Positions 1 through 8,351 of a stretch of DNA of 29,751 nucleotides are shown here, piece by piece. The DNA is from a virus. The notes under the pieces were generated by a model. That model had not been told where the DNA came from and searched no databases. It worked only from the letters and a program-made list of their open reading frames with translations. Every line of letters begins with the position of its first letter. Position 1 is the first letter of the stretch. Both the position numbers and the translations under genes were made by a program. The stretch is taken from IMG/VR virus record IMGVR_UViG_3300012931_000497, positions 1-29,751 of that record; one strand, written 5' to 3'.

Positions 1-98
1 ATTAAAAAACTCCGCACTTCCCCAGTATTAGATACTTCATATAAACCTTCATATCCTTTAATAGGTTTCCATATTACATCGGCATTAAAAATCTCCAT
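1..98 (-). CDS. NUMOD4-type HNH homing endonuclease, N-terminal fragment
   Basis: Only the first 32 codons are in the window; the gene runs off the left edge. The start is the ATG at 98, preceded by a clear AGGAG ribosome site at about 105-109. The translated fragment contains the typical NUMOD4 signature: a Trp-Lys-Pro-Ile, then Gly-Tyr-Glu-Gly-Leu-Tyr-Glu-Val-Ser-Asn-Thr-Gly and a Val-Arg-Ser. NUMOD4 is a DNA-binding module found at the N terminus of many phage HNH homing endonucleases, so an HNH domain is expected beyond the edge, but it cannot be seen here. The start overlaps the 3' end of the sugar epimerase gene by 14 bases. This module differs from the zinc-finger HNH genes elsewhere in the window, so it is probably a separate homing lineage. 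Confidence 0.8.
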   Translation of the reverse strand, partial: MEIFNADVIWKPIKGYEGLYEVSNTGEVRSFL

Positions 99-1029
99 TT
101 GGTTTCTCCTTTAAGTAATTAGCGTTTGAATAGACTGGGTCATTAGTATCTACTATTCTTCCTTCTAGTATGGTCTTATGAATTTCTTTTATACCATCTT
201 CCAATGTAAACCAAGGTGTCCATCCGGTTGCAGCCATTCTGTCTGTCTTAACTTTATAATTTCTAAGATCCTCAAACTTCATGTCCTTGCAAACCACATT
301 TGATCCCGGCACCACATCCTGTATAGTTTCAGCTATTTCTTTTATAGTATAATTCTTATAGGCTAAATTATACAAACCAACCATATCTTTTTTTAGGCCA
401 TATTCAACTGCTGTAGATACATCCCTAACATGTAATAGGGGGCGCCATTGTTCGCCACCAGTAACAACAAGATCATGCTTATTGGTTGCTTTCAGAGTGA
501 GAATATTTGCTACCAAATCTAATCGCAATCTTGAAAACTCATCCCCCAGTCCAAATAAGGTTCCAAGTCTAAACACCAAATAGTCATCATGATTATTGAC
601 TATATATTGCTCAGCTTTTAGTTTGGTCTCCGCATATTTAGATTGTGGATTAGGTATCGCATCTTCATCTATTAATTCATGGTTTATTCCATAAACAGAA
701 CAGGTGGACATAAATACTATCTTACCATAATAGTTATCCACTAGCCACTTAGGGCATTCATAGTTTATTAGTTCTGTGAGTGGCGGATTGATAGCGCAAG
801 CCCCATCCCCAACTAAGGCCGCTAGCCATATAACTACATCATAATCATGCACTATTTTATTTAACTTTTCAAAATCCCTTATATCTCCGCGAATAAATTT
901 TACTTTTTTCAAAAAGCGCGTTTCATACATTAGATTATCATATACAGTGACATCATATCCCAACGCCCCTAAAAAGTCAGTCATATGACCACCTACGTAA
1001 CCACATCCACCTACTATTAATATCTTCAT
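85..1029 (-). CDS. NAD-dependent nucleotide-sugar epimerase/dehydratase (extended SDR)
   Basis: This is a 314-residue extended short-chain dehydrogenase/reductase of the GalE/RmlB type. Such enzymes act on sugar nucleotides in the cytoplasm (4-epimerisation, 4,6-dehydration or related oxidations). Visible signs are the N-terminal Rossmann glycine motif GGCGYVGG at residues 7-14, a Ser-rich STCSVYG strand at 108-114, and the catalytic YxxxK pair (Tyr132, Lys136). The length fits the family. The ATG at 1029 is preferred because it forms an ATGA overlap with the stop of the upstream glycosyltransferase and has AAAGG(TGG) upstream; an in-frame GTG at 1044 sits on that ribosome site and is less likely. 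It is the last complete gene of the sugar cassette. The exact substrate cannot be read from the sequence. Confidence 0.9.
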   Translation of the reverse strand: MKILIVGGCGYVGGHMTDFLGALGYDVTVYDNLMYETRFLKKVKFIRGDIRDFEKLNKIVHDYDVVIWLAALVGDGACAINPPLTELINYECPKWLVDNYYGKIVFMSTCSVYGINHELIDEDAIPNPQSKYAETKLKAEQYIVNNHDDYLVFRLGTLFGLGDEFSRLRLDLVANILTLKATNKHDLVVTGGEQWRPLLHVRDVSTAVEYGLKKDMVGLYNLAYKNYTIKEIAETIQDVVPGSNVVCKDMKFEDLRNYKVKTDRMAATGWTPWFTLEDGIKEIHKTILEGRIVDTNDPVYSNANYLKEKPNGDF

Positions 1030-1928
1030 ATTATACTTAGCCACCTTTCTTTACATGAATCTCTATCAAATTTACTATCTAACAAAAATTGGCGCGGAGA
1101 AAATTTCTCCTTATTATTTTTTACATACTCAATGCATTCTTCATAGTTGTTATTTTTTATTTTAAGACCCCATTCTCCACTGGGTATACCATATAATATA
1201 CCCACGTCGGTAGTGATTATTGGAAGTCCACAAGCGCCTGCTTCCACAGAAACCAGATGTAAAGTCTCAACCACTGAAGTGCATAACAACATGTCGCAAC
1301 TATTATATATTTTAACCAATGTTTTATGATCAATTTTATTAAATACCCTAACTCTAGGATGATCCATACTAAAATTATCCTTCATTACTAAACAAAAATT
1401 ATAATTTGTAGTATTTATTAAATCTTGTATGATATTAAATCCTTTAGGATAATTATTAGCGGCCCCTACAAATAAAATACTATTAGGTAATACATCAGGA
1501 TGATTCTCATTTGAGTGTTTAAATAACTCAAAATCAGATCCTATTGGAATAATTTCAATTTGACATTCAGTTATTTTGTTTTTATATTTTTGATATGTAT
1601 AATTAGAATTAAATACCGTAAGAGTACTATTATTACACACATCTATTTGTTGTTGATCACTCTCATAATAGTCTTGTAACAATGATATCTGCTTGCATGG
1701 TAAATGCATTGGTCTAAAAAATGTCGCATTTCTTATTATATACCTTGGGCGTTGTTTTGGAAGTAATTGCCAAAAATTTTGCTCTATTCTATCCGCCAAT
1801 ACATTATAATTTGTATATCCACCCATCTTATCTTCTAAATCAGGTAACCATTCCAATAGATCGTGCCAAAAAGTTTTAGTACCTGGGATACAAGTTAAAC
1901 AATCATTTACTAACCAACCAGTTTTCAT
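1026..1928 (-). CDS. GT4-like glycosyltransferase
   Basis: A 300-residue protein with a GT-B type C-terminal half. The segment around residues 150-165 (ILFVGAAN..PKG) resembles the start of the nucleotide-sugar binding domain. Residues 221-238 carry an E-x7-E motif (Glu221, Glu229) followed by Ala-Gly-Ala-Cys-Gly-Leu-Pro-Ile-Ile, which is typical of GT4 retaining glycosyltransferases. The protein is shorter than most GT4 enzymes (350-400 residues) and the N-terminal domain is reduced. The start forms an ATGA overlap with the stop of the methyltransferase gene, and its own stop overlaps the epimerase start in the same way, so the three are likely translationally coupled. Sugar donor and acceptor are unknown. 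Confidence 0.85.
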   Translation of the reverse strand: MKTGWLVNDCLTCIPGTKTFWHDLLEWLPDLEDKMGGYTNYNVLADRIEQNFWQLLPKQRPRYIIRNATFFRPMHLPCKQISLLQDYYESDQQQIDVCNNSTLTVFNSNYTYQKYKNKITECQIEIIPIGSDFELFKHSNENHPDVLPNSILFVGAANNYPKGFNIIQDLINTTNYNFCLVMKDNFSMDHPRVRVFNKIDHKTLVKIYNSCDMLLCTSVVETLHLVSVEAGACGLPIITTDVGILYGIPSGEWGLKIKNNNYEECIEYVKNNKEKFSPRQFLLDSKFDRDSCKERWLSII

Positions 1929-2422
1929 ATAAAGTTAACCACCCTTCTATTATTAAATTTCCTAACAAGTGTCAATCCCTCCGTCCCTATAGGCAAAGTA
2001 ATAAACATTGTATCAGTTCTACTTTTTAGATAATCATTTATACGATAACAATCACTGCAATAACCATCTTGTAAATACACTCTATCGGTTGGATCAGTAT
2101 CATGCAAAACTATTGTACCATTTCTATTAAGAATTTTGATAGTATTGTCTAAATCTCTTCTTACACTTTCATATCTATGATCAGCATCTATAAAAATTAT
2201 ATCAAAAGTCATACTATTCCTAGAAAAGAATTCATCAGTAGTCATTTGATAAAAAGTACCTACTTGTTTATCTCTTAGATCTTTTATATCTACCCCCACA
2301 CAATTTATTACATGTGGATATACTTGTTCAAATGTTTCTCCTACATATAAACCTAACTCTAAGTACGAAATACAACTAGTAGATTTGACTAACTGTACTA
2401 TGAAGGGGGTATGATTACTCAT
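1925..2422 (-). CDS. Class I SAM methyltransferase (Methyltransf_24-like)
   Basis: A 165-residue Rossmann-fold methyltransferase. Motif I is ELGLYVGET at residues 22-30, an acidic end of strand 2 is GVD at 43-45, and the sequence FIDADHRYE at 77-85 with HDTDP at 107-111 is characteristic of the Methyltransf_24 group. Members of this group are often found in sugar and polysaccharide gene clusters. It probably methylates a sugar or an oligosaccharide made by the neighbouring enzymes, but the acceptor is inferred only from context. The start overlaps the radical SAM stop (ATGA) and the stop overlaps the next glycosyltransferase start, so it sits inside a tightly coupled four-gene set. Confidence 0.85.
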   Translation of the reverse strand: MSNHTPFIVQLVKSTSCISYLELGLYVGETFEQVYPHVINCVGVDIKDLRDKQVGTFYQMTTDEFFSRNSMTFDIIFIDADHRYESVRRDLDNTIKILNRNGTIVLHDTDPTDRVYLQDGYCSDCYRINDYLKSRTDTMFITLPIGTEGLTLVRKFNNRRVVNFI

Positions 2423-3417
2423 ATAATTTCAAACACCTTTCCATTATTTTTTCTATAATAAAATATATCTGATAAATCCTCATTATTACAAATAATATTA
2501 TCTGTTTGTGTATAATTAGTAAAAATATCGTACTGCTTATTTATACCACCGCATATTCTTTTTATACCACAAGAAGCACAGACACCGACTTTGGATTCAA
2601 TTGTATTACTTATAGTCTCACCATGCGATTTATATGTAGCAATTGTTTTTGGAGTAATTGAATAATCCCACTCATATGGATCAAACATTACCTGCAAATC
2701 ATTACATACATTTTTACGCAGATCTTCTCTGATTCTACACATTGGGTAATACCTAACATTTACTCCTATACCATATTTTTCTAATATATCAATAGCATCA
2801 TTCAACAATGGTTCAACTATTCGCAAATTAGTTACAAAATTTAACGAATTCTCATTACCCGACCATTCACCATGAGGATTGAAATTAATAAAATTAACAA
2901 TTCTTGCTGGAAGATTGGATAGATAAGACGCTAACTCAGGAAGTTCAAAATAGTTCTGATTATTTATAACTGTATTAGTTCTAAAAGTCTTTCCATAAGA
3001 AAGAATACATTTAATACTTTTCTCCTGCACTTTTCTCGCGCCTTCTAAATCAACTGTAGTATCATGTGTTTTTTCTAACCCATGGAAAGATATCAAAAAA
3101 TCATCTATTCCAGCCTCCAAAATATCAGTTAATTTTCTTTCAGAGATAATGGCATTTGTATTTAAGCAAACCCTCATATCTTGTTGTTTAATATATTTAA
3201 TGATTTCTACGATACTAAGATGCATACTAGGCTCACCAGGACCTACTAAATCCACATAATTATTCCCAGCAGCTTTTGCAGACAAAATTGAATTTTTTAT
3301 ATCTTCTAATAGTAAATCATGTTTCTGTGGTTTATATTTATGATAACAAAAATTACAATGTATGTTACAATTCCACGTCACATCTATTCCACGTCTATGT
3401 GTAGGTATTAACTCCAT
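2419..3417 (-). CDS. Radical SAM enzyme with SPASM/twitch-like C-terminal cysteines
   Basis: A 332-residue radical S-adenosylmethionine protein. The [4Fe-4S]-SAM motif CxxxCxxC is at Cys17, Cys21 and Cys24, and the GPGEPS segment at 59-64 matches the SAM-binding GGE-type motif. A second set of cysteines (Cys227, Cys238, Cys280, Cys283, Cys289) near the C terminus resembles the auxiliary iron-sulfur cluster regions of SPASM or twitch proteins. Such enzymes start radical chemistry on peptides, sugars or cofactors; here the neighbours are glycosyltransferases, a methyltransferase and a sugar epimerase, so a sugar substrate is the simplest guess, but a peptide substrate is possible. The ribosome site AAGGAG lies six bases before the ATG. 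Radical SAM enzymes are uncommon inside phage sugar cassettes. Confidence 0.9.
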   Translation of the reverse strand: MELIPTHRRGIDVTWNCNIHCNFCYHKYKPQKHDLLLEDIKNSILSAKAAGNNYVDLVGPGEPSMHLSIVEIIKYIKQQDMRVCLNTNAIISERKLTDILEAGIDDFLISFHGLEKTHDTTVDLEGARKVQEKSIKCILSYGKTFRTNTVINNQNYFELPELASYLSNLPARIVNFINFNPHGEWSGNENSLNFVTNLRIVEPLLNDAIDILEKYGIGVNVRYYPMCRIREDLRKNVCNDLQVMFDPYEWDYSITPKTIATYKSHGETISNTIESKVGVCASCGIKRICGGINKQYDIFTNYTQTDNIICNNEDLSDIFYYRKNNGKVFEII

Positions 3418-3429
3418 TTATTTCTCCTT

Positions 3430-4116
3430 TTAATCAATATATTTATCATAATTACAAAACGTATTGCCGATATTATTAAATCCCGGTAACTGCTTAGCTA
3501 TAGCAGGTCTTATACAAAAAGAATTAAATTCTCTATATACTTTATATCCCCAAAAATTATCTATGGATCTATATGACTGCAAAGCATTATCTAATACGAA
3601 ATCATACACAGTATTTTTCACTAAGTAAGCATGCAAACAATACATAACCTCTATTTTAGAAAGATTATTTGTATAAGGAATTAATCCATCCTTTACATTT
3701 GGATATTCTAAATCGTTTGGATCTAAAAATCTATGATTACCACCAAAGTTAATAACATCCCAAGATACACTTTTCAACTGATCATAAGCAAATTCACACA
3801 TCACATCAAAATTATCAATAAAATATACGTCATCTTCAAATATCAAAACTGATTTTAGACCTTGTGTTTTAGCTTCTTCTATGACACCATAATGGCTAAA
3901 TTTATTACCATACCAACCAGTCATTTTAAAATTATCGGTGGATAATTTGTTTATATACCTAATTGGTATTTCAGAATCTACACCATAGGCTTCAAACACC
4001 TCATAATTATTATAACCAATAAGATCCATCTGATGTTTAAAACTATTCAATCTATCAAGTCTGGATGCTAAATTTATAACATATGATTTTTCAGCCAATT
4101 CTAAGAGCCTATTCAT
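3430..4116 (-). CDS. Glycosyltransferase family 25 (LPS galactosyltransferase/procollagen GT type)
   Basis: A 228-residue protein with the hallmarks of GT25: the N-terminal YVINLASRLDRL segment (residues 12-23) and SHYGVIEEA...SVLIFEDDVYF (74-99), where Glu94-Asp95-Asp96 is the metal/nucleotide-sugar motif. GT25 enzymes transfer galactose or glucose to oligosaccharides or to hydroxylysine in proteins. The ATG at 4116 is chosen because a perfect AGGAGG lies nine bases upstream; an in-frame GTG at 4125 has no room for a ribosome site. The start overlaps the 3' end of the upstream glycosyltransferase gene by 8 bases. Substrate not determinable. Confidence 0.88.
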   Translation of the reverse strand: MNRLLELAEKSYVINLASRLDRLNSFKHQMDLIGYNNYEVFEAYGVDSEIPIRYINKLSTDNFKMTGWYGNKFSHYGVIEEAKTQGLKSVLIFEDDVYFIDNFDVMCEFAYDQLKSVSWDVINFGGNHRFLDPNDLEYPNVKDGLIPYTNNLSKIEVMYCLHAYLVKNTVYDFVLDNALQSYRSIDNFWGYKVYREFNSFCIRPAIAKQLPGFNNIGNTFCNYDKYID

Positions 4117-4843
4117 CCTTCTCACCCTCCTGAATATGATATACTATAGAATCAAATACGGTTATATGTTTCATATTATATCGATCCTGTAATAACTGAA
4201 AATACCATGCATCACCGCTCATCACCACGCCACCCCTTAAAGATCCAGCGCATCCATCTGCGTAAATATTTCCCTCTGGATACATACCACTTTCTAAAAA
4301 TCTTTCTTTCTCAAACACGCAAGGCATAAATAGACCACCATCATTCCATGATTGTACTTTATTGGTATCTACGTAATCATACCAATCTACATAATTAATT
4401 TCTTTTGCAGTTTTACCAAAATTTTTATTACCAATAGCATATTTTCCGCTTAATAATTTACCACTTTCCACCAACCTACTGCATGGGATATTAATACCAT
4501 CGTGCGCTTTAAGTAGATTAGATAGCCAATCATCGCTAAACACCATATCCGAATTTACAAAGCAAATGTTATCATACGCACTTGTTTGACCAGCGTAATT
4601 CCAACATCTATACACTTTATTAAGATAATAATCCATTGGATTTTTATCATTATAAACCAAATACGGAATATTATAAGCTTTTAAAGCATCTAATACTTTT
4701 GGAGTGGCATCATTTGCCACAATACGAATACCTATATCCCAATTTTTTACTTTACAATAGTCCTTCTTTAATTCACTGACTATTAGATCTAAATAAGCTA
4801 CTGATTTATATATCAAAGATATTATTTCTATATTTTTTTTCAT
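4109..4843 (-). CDS. GT-A fold glycosyltransferase (GT2-like)
   Basis: A 244-residue protein that resembles family 2 (GT-A) glycosyltransferases: an N-terminal beta strand IEIISLIYKS, a nucleotide-binding IVANDAT at 41-47, and NICFVNSDMVFSDDWL at 92-107, where Ser98-Asp99 takes the place of the usual DxD and is followed by a second acidic pair. The C-terminal part has GG(V)VMSGDAWYFQLL, similar to the acceptor-side region in the family. A ribosome site AGGGGG precedes the ATG. It sits between the GT17 and GT25 genes, with 2 bases between it and the former. It is unclear which sugar it transfers. Confidence 0.8.
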   Translation of the reverse strand: MKKNIEIISLIYKSVAYLDLIVSELKKDYCKVKNWDIGIRIVANDATPKVLDALKAYNIPYLVYNDKNPMDYYLNKVYRCWNYAGQTSAYDNICFVNSDMVFSDDWLSNLLKAHDGINIPCSRLVESGKLLSGKYAIGNKNFGKTAKEINYVDWYDYVDTNKVQSWNDGGLFMPCVFEKERFLESGMYPEGNIYADGCAGSLRGGVVMSGDAWYFQLLQDRYNMKHITVFDSIVYHIQEGEKDE

Positions 4844-4845
4844 AG

Positions 4846-5631
4846 CTACCCCCTAAAATAAAAATCAGGATACTTATTGATAAACCAATTAAGGCAAGTT
4901 GGAGCCAAACCAGGCTGAGTTATATCTATAATACGCTTCTGTGCGTAAATATCTTTTCTATTCCACAAATCTTTTTGTGATACCATTTTCCTCTCAATTT
5001 CTTCCACGCTACCTACGTTATCTATTATCAAATGAGATTCAGCAATACTTTCTACCTTCTGGCGCACTCTTTCAGCGCCACCCATAAAACTATAGTGCCA
5101 CCCACCAGGTCTTAAGGGATTATATTCTGTACGAGCAAGATTACGTAAACTTTGTGGAGAGTCATATTGACCATAGGTGGCTATTATAGAACCAAACCAC
5201 AACGAATTCTGTATACAATTTACATAATAATAAAATAAATATTGATACATAGTCACTGGTTTATTTGAATCTAACACAGATCTAATAGTAGATGGATTAG
5301 GTATCTCATCTATATCAGATACAATAATTTTATCTCCATTTTTTGCGGCATGCAATCCCCGTGAAATACAATTTCTCTGAAAGTTTTCTGCTAACCATAT
5401 ATCATCACGTGAGTAGTCTGGTAAATCCTCAACCTTTACATAAACAATTCTATCTAAATAATCTTTAAATTTATCCTTGTGATGCTCAAATATAAATTCC
5501 TTTTTCTTACCAGTATGGGTTTTATTAGCCTCTACCAAAATAAAATAATCTACTAAATCGCCAAGTACATGAAGACGCAGATCTAATAATTCAATCTCAT
5601 TAAAAAATTTAAAGCAATCAAATATTTTCAT
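4846..5631 (-). CDS. Glycosyltransferase family 17 (beta-1,4-GlcNAc transferase type)
   Basis: A 261-residue protein matching the GT17 family. Key features are the N-terminal FFNEIELLDLRLHVLGDLVD segment (residues 9-28), LVEANKTHTGK (32-42), and VSDIDEIPNP (104-113) with the Asp106-Ile-Asp108 metal motif, followed by a Trp/Tyr-rich acceptor region and WHYSFMGG. Known GT17 members add a beta-1,4-linked GlcNAc (bisecting GlcNAc in eukaryotes); bacterial and phage members occur in polysaccharide clusters. It follows a WecB-type epimerase gene that would work on UDP-GlcNAc, which fits an N-acetylhexosamine-containing product. It is separated from the epimerase stop by one base and has AAAGGAAG upstream of the ATG. 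Confidence 0.9.
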   Translation of the reverse strand: MKIFDCFKFFNEIELLDLRLHVLGDLVDYFILVEANKTHTGKKKEFIFEHHKDKFKDYLDRIVYVKVEDLPDYSRDDIWLAENFQRNCISRGLHAAKNGDKIIVSDIDEIPNPSTIRSVLDSNKPVTMYQYLFYYYVNCIQNSLWFGSIIATYGQYDSPQSLRNLARTEYNPLRPGGWHYSFMGGAERVRQKVESIAESHLIIDNVGSVEEIERKMVSQKDLWNRKDIYAQKRIIDITQPGLAPTCLNWFINKYPDFYFRG

Positions 5632-5632
5632 A

Positions 5633-6697
5633 CTATAATTCTTCCTTTAGAATTTTTATAATTTGATCAGATGTAGTACCATCACCTAACCATGAAGGAT
5701 CAATATTAGGAGCATTCATTAACCAATTACGGGCATCCTCAATTGAATTACCATCCATTATATTGACCATATAAGAACAATTAGCCCAAACAGACTCAGG
5801 TCTTTCTGTATAGTCTCTAGGGACTAATACCGGCGTATTTAATAAAGCAGGTTCTTCCTGGGCAGTGCCACTATCTGATATCATAAATAAACAATCATAT
5901 TGAGCCTTCAAGAAATCTCTATAAGACATTAGATCTATAAACTCTACGTCATAAGTATTGATTCCAAACTCTTTAATAGCGGACATAGTTCTACCAAATT
6001 TAAGCATTCTTACTGGAACATTTGTTAGTCCCGACCATAAATTTGCTAGCACAAATAGATTAGTCATCCTCTCTTTGTATTTAAAATTCTCTGGTCTATG
6101 AATATCCATCAGAATAAAATCCAAGGTCTTAGGTACCATCTTAAGATAAGGCACAAACATACTACAAACTTCGACTATTGTATTTCCAACTACATAAATA
6201 TTTTCAGGTGGAAGATTCTCTTCAACCAAATTGAGCTTATAATTCTCATGATAAACAAAATGTAAATCTGTGCAATGATCGCATACAGTTCTATTTATTT
6301 CTTCAAGCATACGCTTATCATGACTTCGCATCCCAGCTTCAATATGTCCGACGCAGTACCCCTCTTTCTTCAGAACCGGAGCTGCCATAACTGAATTAGA
6401 ATCTCCGAGAAATAAAACTATATCAGGTTTGATATTTTTTTTTCTAAATAATTCTATGGTTTTTATAGATACCTCAGCGGTCTGATGAAAGTGTTCTTTT
6501 CCCACACCACCTATACCTAAATTATAATCAGGTTTTCTTATCTCCAATTCTTTAAAAAATACATCAGACATCATTTCATCATAATGTTGACCTGTGTGAA
6601 TAAGAATATGATTAAACTCTTTATCAAGTTTCTTAAATATTTCAGACATGCGAATAAAATCAGGACGAATTCCGGTAATTGTAACTACTGTTTTCAT
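5633..6697 (-). CDS. wecB: UDP-N-acetylglucosamine 2-epimerase (non-hydrolysing)
   Basis: A 354-residue WecB/MnaA-type enzyme, interconverting UDP-GlcNAc and UDP-ManNAc. Family motifs appear in order: TGIRPDF (8-14), HTGQHYD (34-40), GDSNS (98-102), HIEAGMRS (118-125), HRPEN (200-204), SDSGTAQEE (274-282) and TERPE (298-302). The family consensus SDSGGxQEE is SDSGTAQEE here, so the second glycine is replaced by threonine; otherwise catalytic positions look intact. The ATG at 6697 is preferred over an in-frame GTG at 6709, because it gives an ATGA overlap with the upstream GT gene and GGGGGA serves as its ribosome site. It would provide ManNAc for the glycan made by the surrounding transferases. 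Length is normal (about 375 in bacteria). Confidence 0.95.
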   Translation of the reverse strand: MKTVVTITGIRPDFIRMSEIFKKLDKEFNHILIHTGQHYDEMMSDVFFKELEIRKPDYNLGIGGVGKEHFHQTAEVSIKTIELFRKKNIKPDIVLFLGDSNSVMAAPVLKKEGYCVGHIEAGMRSHDKRMLEEINRTVCDHCTDLHFVYHENYKLNLVEENLPPENIYVVGNTIVEVCSMFVPYLKMVPKTLDFILMDIHRPENFKYKERMTNLFVLANLWSGLTNVPVRMLKFGRTMSAIKEFGINTYDVEFIDLMSYRDFLKAQYDCLFMISDSGTAQEEPALLNTPVLVPRDYTERPESVWANCSYMVNIMDGNSIEDARNWLMNAPNIDPSWLGDGTTSDQIIKILKEEL

Positions 6698-7455
6698 AAA
6701 ATCCCCCACTCTCTTCCAACATTTCTAACTATTATATTCTCTCGATCGTTGTATAACTTCTGATTGTAATCATATCTCGGTTTTCTCTCAGCAGACATAG
6801 GTAATCTTGGATGCCATAAATGAACCACCATTGCATTTGTCTCTTTATATTCACAACCATTATGAACTAGTCGCCTAACAAAATCAGTATCATCAAAGTC
6901 CGTTCCTGTGAAGTCCTCATCGTACCCTCCGATATCTATGAACGATTCCCTACGCATAGCCATAAAAAATGGAAACCTCACATTATCAAGTTTTGGTTGT
7001 CGCACATAATCCAATGTGCCAACACTTTCACAATCTGATTCTAAATGGCGCAAAAATAAACCATTATCGTCTTTTGCTTGTGGAATAGAGATAATTTTAT
7101 CTGAGTCATCCTGTTCAAAAATTGCGCTAATTAATTGGATACTGTTATTCATATGAAACATTTCAGCGCAACATAAAATAATAATATCGCCATCACTTTG
7201 CTTAACACCAATATTTATAGCATAACCAGGAATTCGCCATACCAGTCCATTTCTGTTTCGCTGACCAGTAAAAAAATACTTTATATTTAATTTCTCTTTG
7301 TACGAACTACAAAGTTTTGTAGTATCATCTTCAATACCATCATTTAGTATTATAATCTCATATGCATGCGGAATAACCTGCCTTGACAAAGACCATAAAT
7401 TCCATCTCAATAAATGGCTTCGCATATACGAAGGCACAATAATAGAAACCTTCAT
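6694..7455 (-). CDS. GT2-family glycosyltransferase with atypical metal motif
   Basis: A 253-residue GT-A enzyme: N-terminal MKVSIIVPSYMR, nucleotide-binding ILNDGIEDDT (36-45), and a C-terminal GGYDEDFTGTDFDDTDFVRRL-like stretch (split here only by description; it spans roughly residues 176-196) that matches the acceptor/catalytic region of GT2 and GT27-like enzymes. Where a DxD is expected after Ser-Asp-Gly-Asp-Ile-Ile, the protein has ILCCAEMFH (93-101), so the classical second aspartate is missing and a Glu98 followed by His101 is found. Related sugar transferases with an 'xxE..H' form at this position exist, so it need not be inactive. Ribosome site GGAGG lies five bases before the ATG, which directly follows the upstream gene's TAA. 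Confidence 0.85.
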   Translation of the reverse strand: MKVSIIVPSYMRSHLLRWNLWSLSRQVIPHAYEIIILNDGIEDDTTKLCSSYKEKLNIKYFFTGQRNRNGLVWRIPGYAINIGVKQSDGDIIILCCAEMFHMNNSIQLISAIFEQDDSDKIISIPQAKDDNGLFLRHLESDCESVGTLDYVRQPKLDNVRFPFFMAMRRESFIDIGGYDEDFTGTDFDDTDFVRRLVHNGCEYKETNAMVVHLWHPRLPMSAERKPRYDYNQKLYNDRENIIVRNVGREWGIL

Positions 7456-8337
7456 TTATACCTCCAATTTTAAAGATCCATCCCAACCATCCAAGCGCGG
7501 ATCAAAATTAAAATAGTCAGTATAAGTTCCATCCAGCTTTGTCAGAGTCTCAGGATCAAATATATGCGACTCTAAAAAATCTATTCGCTTATCAAAAGTA
7601 TCTATACCCGATGGATAATGTCCTCGACGATTAAATCCATAAAATCCTATATGCAAAAGTCTATAGCATAAAGATACATAAGAGGATATGCCGTGATTAA
7701 ATGAATTATAATCAATAAGTCTGCGCATCAACCCATCCCAGTCTAAATGTGCATGTTGATTTCCTTTTTTTATTGAGTAAGTGGCATTGGGATTATCGGC
7801 ATTCATTGAATTAACTTTATCAATGGTTGGTATCCAATTTTGATAATATGAAGGAGTTGCATAAGCACTCATATAATTAATAAAAAAATCTTTATTTATT
7901 ATAATTCCTGGGCCACAACTGTAATCAGTTTTTTTAAGAATATCCGGGTCGCCCATAGCAGAATAACCCCAAGGAGCTATTACGGAATATCCACCATCTT
8001 TAACCAAATCATTTGCCTTTTTAACAAATTCAAAAAAAGTTTTATGTAAAATTATATCATCTTCCATATTAATAATATAATTTTCAGCTTTCTCACTAGA
8101 AAATTTAAGACCCTCCATTATATTAGCACATACAAAATGGCGGATACCTCTTTTTATTGCCATAAATTTATATGGATAATCTTTGATCACATCAAGGCAT
8201 TTAGGATTATGACCTACATCTATAACAAAAATAGTAAGATAGTCATCATCAAAATATTCTCTCGCTTTTTGCTCATATTTAAGGGATAAATAAAGCATTT
8301 CCGGTTTGTCAAATACAGTTCTTAATAAGATATTCAT
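7456..8337 (-). CDS. GT-A type glycosyltransferase with EDD motif
   Basis: A 293-residue protein. It starts MNILLRTVFDKPE, and has IINMEDDIIL at 88-97, where Glu92-Asp93-Asp94 is a DxD-like metal motif as in GT2/GT13-like GT-A enzymes. The middle part has CGPGIIINKDFF and a Trp-rich stretch HLDWDGLMRR, with a final aromatic-rich C terminus. No closer family can be assigned from the sequence alone. It is the first gene after the promoter-like element and 15-bp tandem repeat at 8352-8406, with GAGGAG close to the ATG, so it may head the distal sugar operon. It is not certain that it is a glycosyltransferase of known type, but the fold signs and neighbours agree. Confidence 0.75.
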   Translation of the reverse strand: MNILLRTVFDKPEMLYLSLKYEQKAREYFDDDYLTIFVIDVGHNPKCLDVIKDYPYKFMAIKRGIRHFVCANIMEGLKFSSEKAENYIINMEDDIILHKTFFEFVKKANDLVKDGGYSVIAPWGYSAMGDPDILKKTDYSCGPGIIINKDFFINYMSAYATPSYYQNWIPTIDKVNSMNADNPNATYSIKKGNQHAHLDWDGLMRRLIDYNSFNHGISSYVSLCYRLLHIGFYGFNRRGHYPSGIDTFDKRIDFLESHIFDPETLTKLDGTYTDYFNFDPRLDGWDGSLKLEV

Positions 8338-8351
8338 AATAACTCCTCAAA

